From assembly GCA_024710445.1 (NCBI GenBank), contig JANJUT010000019.1:1-11220 (forward strand): a DNA stretch of 11,220 nucleotides, read 5' to 3'. A model generated the notes under the pieces. The model saw only the letters and a program-made list of their open reading frames with translations. It did not search any database and was not told where the DNA came from. Shown here one piece after another: positions 6,956-11,220 of this stretch (positions within the stretch are counted from its first letter, which is position 1; every line of letters begins with the position of its first letter). Origin of the DNA: Thiobacillus sp. GTDB taxonomy: Bacteria > Pseudomonadota > Gammaproteobacteria > Burkholderiales > Thiobacillaceae. Made by a program: the position numbers and the translations under genes.

Positions 6956-8626
6956 TTACTGCAGCGTGAGACTCGCCTGATAGGTGCGGTAACCGTTGCG
7001 GCCCGCCTGTTTGACTGCATACATCGCCTCGTCGGCTGCTTGCAGAAGACCCTGGGCATCCTGCGCATCGCGCGGATAAAACGCCACGCCGATACTCGCT
7101 GATATCAGCCATTCGGCGCCATGCAACTGGCAAGGCGCATCAAAACTGGCGAGGATCTTATCCAGTAGCGTGGCAGCTTCCTCGGGCGATCCCACTGTTG
7201 GAAACACCGCGACAAACTCATCACCGGCGAAGCGTGCCACGATATCGCTTTGCCGGACGGCGCCGCGCAAACGATTGGCCACCTCCACCAGCAGACGATC
7301 CCCGGCTGCGTGCCCCAGACTGTCATTCGCCAATTTGAAGCGGTCCAGATCGAATAACGCCACCGCCAGGGTGTCACCCTGGCGTTTGGCATTGGCAATC
7401 GACTGTTGCAGGCGATCGATCAGCAGGCCGCGATTGGGCAGACCCGTCAGGCTGTCGTGATGGGCCAGATCCCATAGCTGCTGCTGCAGACGCTGTTCTT
7501 CGGTGATGTCCTGCAAGGTGCCGACCATGCGCAGGGGCCTGTCGCCCTCGCCATAGCTCACGCGGCCCATCCCCTCGATGTAACGAATGTTGCCGTCTGC
7601 CCAGAGAATGCGGTGACTGGTCCGGTAGAACCCCTGGATCAGGGCTTTTTCCATGGCCGTGACCACCTTGTCGCGGTCATCCGGATGAACCGTCTGCAGG
7701 AAGTCATCGTAGGTCGTGACTGAGGCTTTCTGGTTCAGCCCAAACAGGCGATAGACCTCATCCGACCATTTGATGCTGTCATCCAGGACATCCCACTCCC
7801 AGTGACCCATCTGGCCGATGCGCTGCGCCTCCTTGAGCAAATCGGCGGTCTCCTGCAGGCACGCTGTCCGCGTTGCCACAAGCTCCTCCAGATCACCGCT
7901 GAGCAAAAGCAATTCCGCTTCTGCCTCACGACGAACATCAATTTCGGCAAGCAGCGACTGTCGGTCCTTCAAAATACGACGAATCACCAGCATGGCGGTC
8001 AGCAAGGTCAGCACAATCGCACCAATCCCCAGGCCAATCACGATCTTGAATGCTGATTCATAAACCTGGCGCGCATGCGCGACGGTCTTCTGTCCCTGGT
8101 CGCGATAAAACGCCTGCAAGCTATCGCTGGCGTCGGTTACCTTGGCCTGCGACGGCATGGCCTCGCGCAGCAGCAAACTGCGTCCCTCTTCCATCCGCCC
8201 ATCCAGATAAAGTGCCACAACGGCATCGGTTTTGTCCGCAGTCTCAAGAACTTCGCTCCTGAATGCCGACAAAATGTGCTGTTCAGCCGGGTCTTCAGCC
8301 TTTGGCTCCAGTTCGCGACGCAGCGATATCACGCGCCCACCCAGATTCTGGAACTGCTGGTACAACTCGTCCTGCACAAAGGGGTCGTGTTCGAGAAAAA
8401 TCCGGTCCAGGCTCAGCATCCGCTCACGGATTGCCATGCGCAGTTCGTGCGCCTGACTGATGCGCTGCATCTGGATATTGACCACACTCCCCAGTTCGTT
8501 TCTCAGGCTGTCCAGATAATAAATACTGGACCCCACCACCAGAACGACGAGCAGGAACAGAAAACCGAAGCCGGCAATCAGCCAGCGGGGAAGCAGGGAC
8601 GACAGTGAAGAAAAGGGTAGTTGCAC
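6956..8626 (-). CDS. Membrane-bound diguanylate cyclase: periplasmic helical sensor, PAS and GGDEF
   Basis: A 556-aa predicted cyclic-di-GMP synthase of the inner membrane. Helix 1 is at about residues 14-38. A mostly helical periplasmic sensor of about 150 residues (four-helix-bundle type by its composition) runs to about 190, and helix 2 is at about 193-216. A charged coiled coil (220-265) leads to a PAS_3-like domain (about 268-378: GQMGHWEWDVL, HPDDRD, MVGTLQDITEEQ). The GGDEF domain follows (about 390-552: DSLTGLPNR, LFDLDRFKLANDSLGH). The active-site loop reads AGDEF (467-471) rather than GGDEF. An RxxD inhibitory site (RQSD, 458-461) lies five residues before it, so product inhibition is likely. 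The GTG at 8624-8626 is the first possible start after an in-frame TAG 18 bp upstream, with no strong ribosome-binding site. The ligand is unknown. Confidence 0.92.
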   Translation of the reverse strand: MQLPFSSLSSLLPRWLIAGFGFLFLLVVLVVGSSIYYLDSLRNELGSVVNIQMQRISQAHELRMAIRERMLSLDRIFLEHDPFVQDELYQQFQNLGGRVISLRRELEPKAEDPAEQHILSAFRSEVLETADKTDAVVALYLDGRMEEGRSLLLREAMPSQAKVTDASDSLQAFYRDQGQKTVAHARQVYESAFKIVIGLGIGAIVLTLLTAMLVIRRILKDRQSLLAEIDVRREAEAELLLLSGDLEELVATRTACLQETADLLKEAQRIGQMGHWEWDVLDDSIKWSDEVYRLFGLNQKASVTTYDDFLQTVHPDDRDKVVTAMEKALIQGFYRTSHRILWADGNIRYIEGMGRVSYGEGDRPLRMVGTLQDITEEQRLQQQLWDLAHHDSLTGLPNRGLLIDRLQQSIANAKRQGDTLAVALFDLDRFKLANDSLGHAAGDRLLVEVANRLRGAVRQSDIVARFAGDEFVAVFPTVGSPEEAATLLDKILASFDAPCQLHGAEWLISASIGVAFYPRDAQDAQGLLQAADEAMYAVKQAGRNGYRTYQASLTLQ

Positions 8627-8680
8627 AGCGCTCTGATTATTCTAGTTTTCAGGCAATTAGAAGGTTATCGGCAGCCACCG

Positions 8681-8715
8681 AAAAAACTTGATACCCATAT
8701 TAAAATCATGGGCAT
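8681..8715 (-). terminator. Putative intrinsic terminator after the SulP gene, or attenuator before the cyclase
   Basis: On the minus strand, ATGCCCAT (8715-8708) can pair with ATGGGTAT (8698-8691) across a 9-nt A/T-rich loop, giving eight pairs with one G-U. Six T follow 4 nt later (8686-8681). It lies 49 bp past the SulP stop and 55 bp before the cyclase GTG. The stem has only three G-C pairs, so its strength is moderate. Confidence 0.4.
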
Positions 8716-8763
8716 AGCTCGTCGCGGCATGCCCTGCACGCGCTCCCGCCACACAGGTCCAGG

Positions 8764-10299
<1,536 letters not shown>

Positions 10300-10527
10300 C
10301 GGTATCACTTTGAATAACAATACGTCGCCCCGCCCTTCACCTGCGAGGGCGCAATGGGACAAGGCGATCACAAAAGCAGGCAGGTCAGCAGCGCAAATAT
10401 CCGGCTGACGAAAGTGCAGGAACTGTGCATTTTCGCACACCCCACCACCGCGACCGCACTGCGCCATTCACGTTAGAATGGCCACGTTCCCCGACCCTGT
10501 GGTCGACTCGTATCCTGAATCCAGTTA
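10300..10527. promoter_or_regulatory. Divergent promoter region between SulP and Mrp genes
   Basis: These 228 bp must hold the starts for both divergent units. Toward the Mrp gene, TAGAAT (10474-10479) matches the -10 consensus at 5/6, but no clear -35 box lies 16-18 bp before it. Toward SulP, the A/T-rich stretch 10306-10322 is the only low-GC patch near the start, with a weak AAGTG as possible ribosome-binding site. I find no convincing operator. Confidence 0.35.
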
Positions 10528-11220
10528 ATGACGCTTTTCTTCGCTGTCCTGACCCCGTTTGTGGGCGCGGCCCTGGTTGCGCTGGCGTCCCGCCTCGGAC
10601 GTTCACATTCCGCCTGGGCGGCGGGTGCGGTCACGCTGGCCTCGCTGGCATTTCTGGTCCCGCTGTTCTCTCTGCCATTTTCCGGTGAAACCCTGATCCA
10701 GCAGCACGACTGGATGCCTGCGCTGTGGCTCAACCTTGCCTTCCGCCTCGATGGCCTCGCCATGCTGTTTGCCGGGCTGATTCTCGGCATCGGCCTGCTG
10801 ATCATCTTGTACGCGCGCTACTACCTGTCGGAGCGCGACAGCATGGGGCGTTTCTACAGCTACCTGATGCTGTTCATGGGTTCGATGCTCGGCATCGTGC
10901 TGTCGGAAAACCTGATCCAGTTGCTGATCTTCTGGGAACTGACCAGCCTGTCATCCTTTCTGCTGATCAGCTACTGGCAGCACCGCGAGGAGGCGCGGCA
11001 AGGTGCGCGCATGGCGCTGGCGGTGACCGGCTTGGGCGGATTTGCGATGCTGGGCGGATTTTTGCTGCTCGGCCACATAGTCGGCAGCTACGAACTGTCC
11101 GATGTGCTCGCCTCGGGCGACCATATCCGCGCACATCCGCTTTACGTACCGACGCTGCTGCTGATCCTGCTTGGCATATTCACCAAGTCGGCGCAGTTCC
11201 CGTTCCATTTCTGGCTGCCG
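10528..11220 (+). CDS. mrpA: Mrp-type Na+/H+ antiporter subunit A, N-terminal part (runs off the right edge)
   Basis: The first 231 codons of MrpA (MnhA/PhaA), the large, complex-I-like subunit of the multi-subunit Mrp cation:proton antiporter in the cytoplasmic membrane. Residues about 65-115 match the Proton_antipo_N region (LNLAFRLDGLAMLFAG, LYARYYLSERDSMGRFY). The proton-channel domain begins at about 125 with SENLIQLLIFWELTSLSSF, where Glu137 stands at the place of the essential Glu140 of Bacillus MrpA. The last residues, FTKSAQFPFHFWLP, hold Lys220, matching Lys223 there. MrpA is preferred over complex I NuoL/NdhF because of the short N-terminus and the YWQHREEARQGARMAL stretch. ATG 10528 is the first start after an in-frame TGA at 10516-10518; no Shine-Dalgarno is evident. 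The remaining mrp genes should follow to the right of the window. Confidence 0.9.
   Translation, partial: MTLFFAVLTPFVGAALVALASRLGRSHSAWAAGAVTLASLAFLVPLFSLPFSGETLIQQHDWMPALWLNLAFRLDGLAMLFAGLILGIGLLIILYARYYLSERDSMGRFYSYLMLFMGSMLGIVLSENLIQLLIFWELTSLSSFLLISYWQHREEARQGARMALAVTGLGGFAMLGGFLLLGHIVGSYELSDVLASGDHIRAHPLYVPTLLLILLGIFTKSAQFPFHFWLP

Overview
The window comes from a high-GC proteobacterium. Protein styles (Mrp subunit A, NhaP2-type CPA1 antiporter, CPA2 antiporter with tandem Usp, SulP) and codon use fit a Betaproteobacterium best, but there is no rRNA or other marker, so this is tentative. Almost every gene moves inorganic ions, so the locus reads as an ion-homeostasis and pH island.

Left part (1-1358, minus strand): a CaCA-family cation/Ca2+ antiporter is followed, with an 11-bp gene overlap, by the N-terminus of a P-type cation ATPase that runs off the left edge. 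Middle (1527-6839, plus strand): first a truncated CPA2 antiporter (1527-2087), then about 270 bp of unrelated DNA carrying an open reading frame that I do not recognise. After that come an intact CPA1 antiporter of the NhaP2/CvrA type (2437-4173), an intact CPA2 (Kef-like) antiporter with an RCK_N domain (4273-5952), and a tandem-domain universal stress protein whose start overlaps the antiporter stop (ATGA). Right part: a membrane-anchored PAS-GGDEF diguanylate cyclase (6956-8626, minus), a SulP anion transporter with a STAS domain (8764-10299, minus), and, divergent from it, the first 231 codons of an Mrp-type Na+/H+ antiporter subunit A (10528 to the right edge).

The most unusual signal is genomic. 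The truncated CPA2 copy and the intact one differ strongly over their first 48 codons (27/48 residues identical by my count). They are then nearly identical for 127 codons (121/127 residues; about 43 of 381 bases differ, mostly at third positions), and similarity stops abruptly at 2051. This looks like a duplication with a recombination or gene-conversion boundary, followed by replacement of the 3' half of one copy. The replacing DNA has a visibly less GC-biased third codon position than its neighbours. Further observations are a possible terminator/alternative-pairing element between the SulP gene and the cyclase gene, an AGDEF variant active site with an intact I-site in the cyclase, and two probable cases of translational coupling. 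I see no CRISPR array, tRNA, rRNA, intact insertion sequence or clearly new defence-like system.
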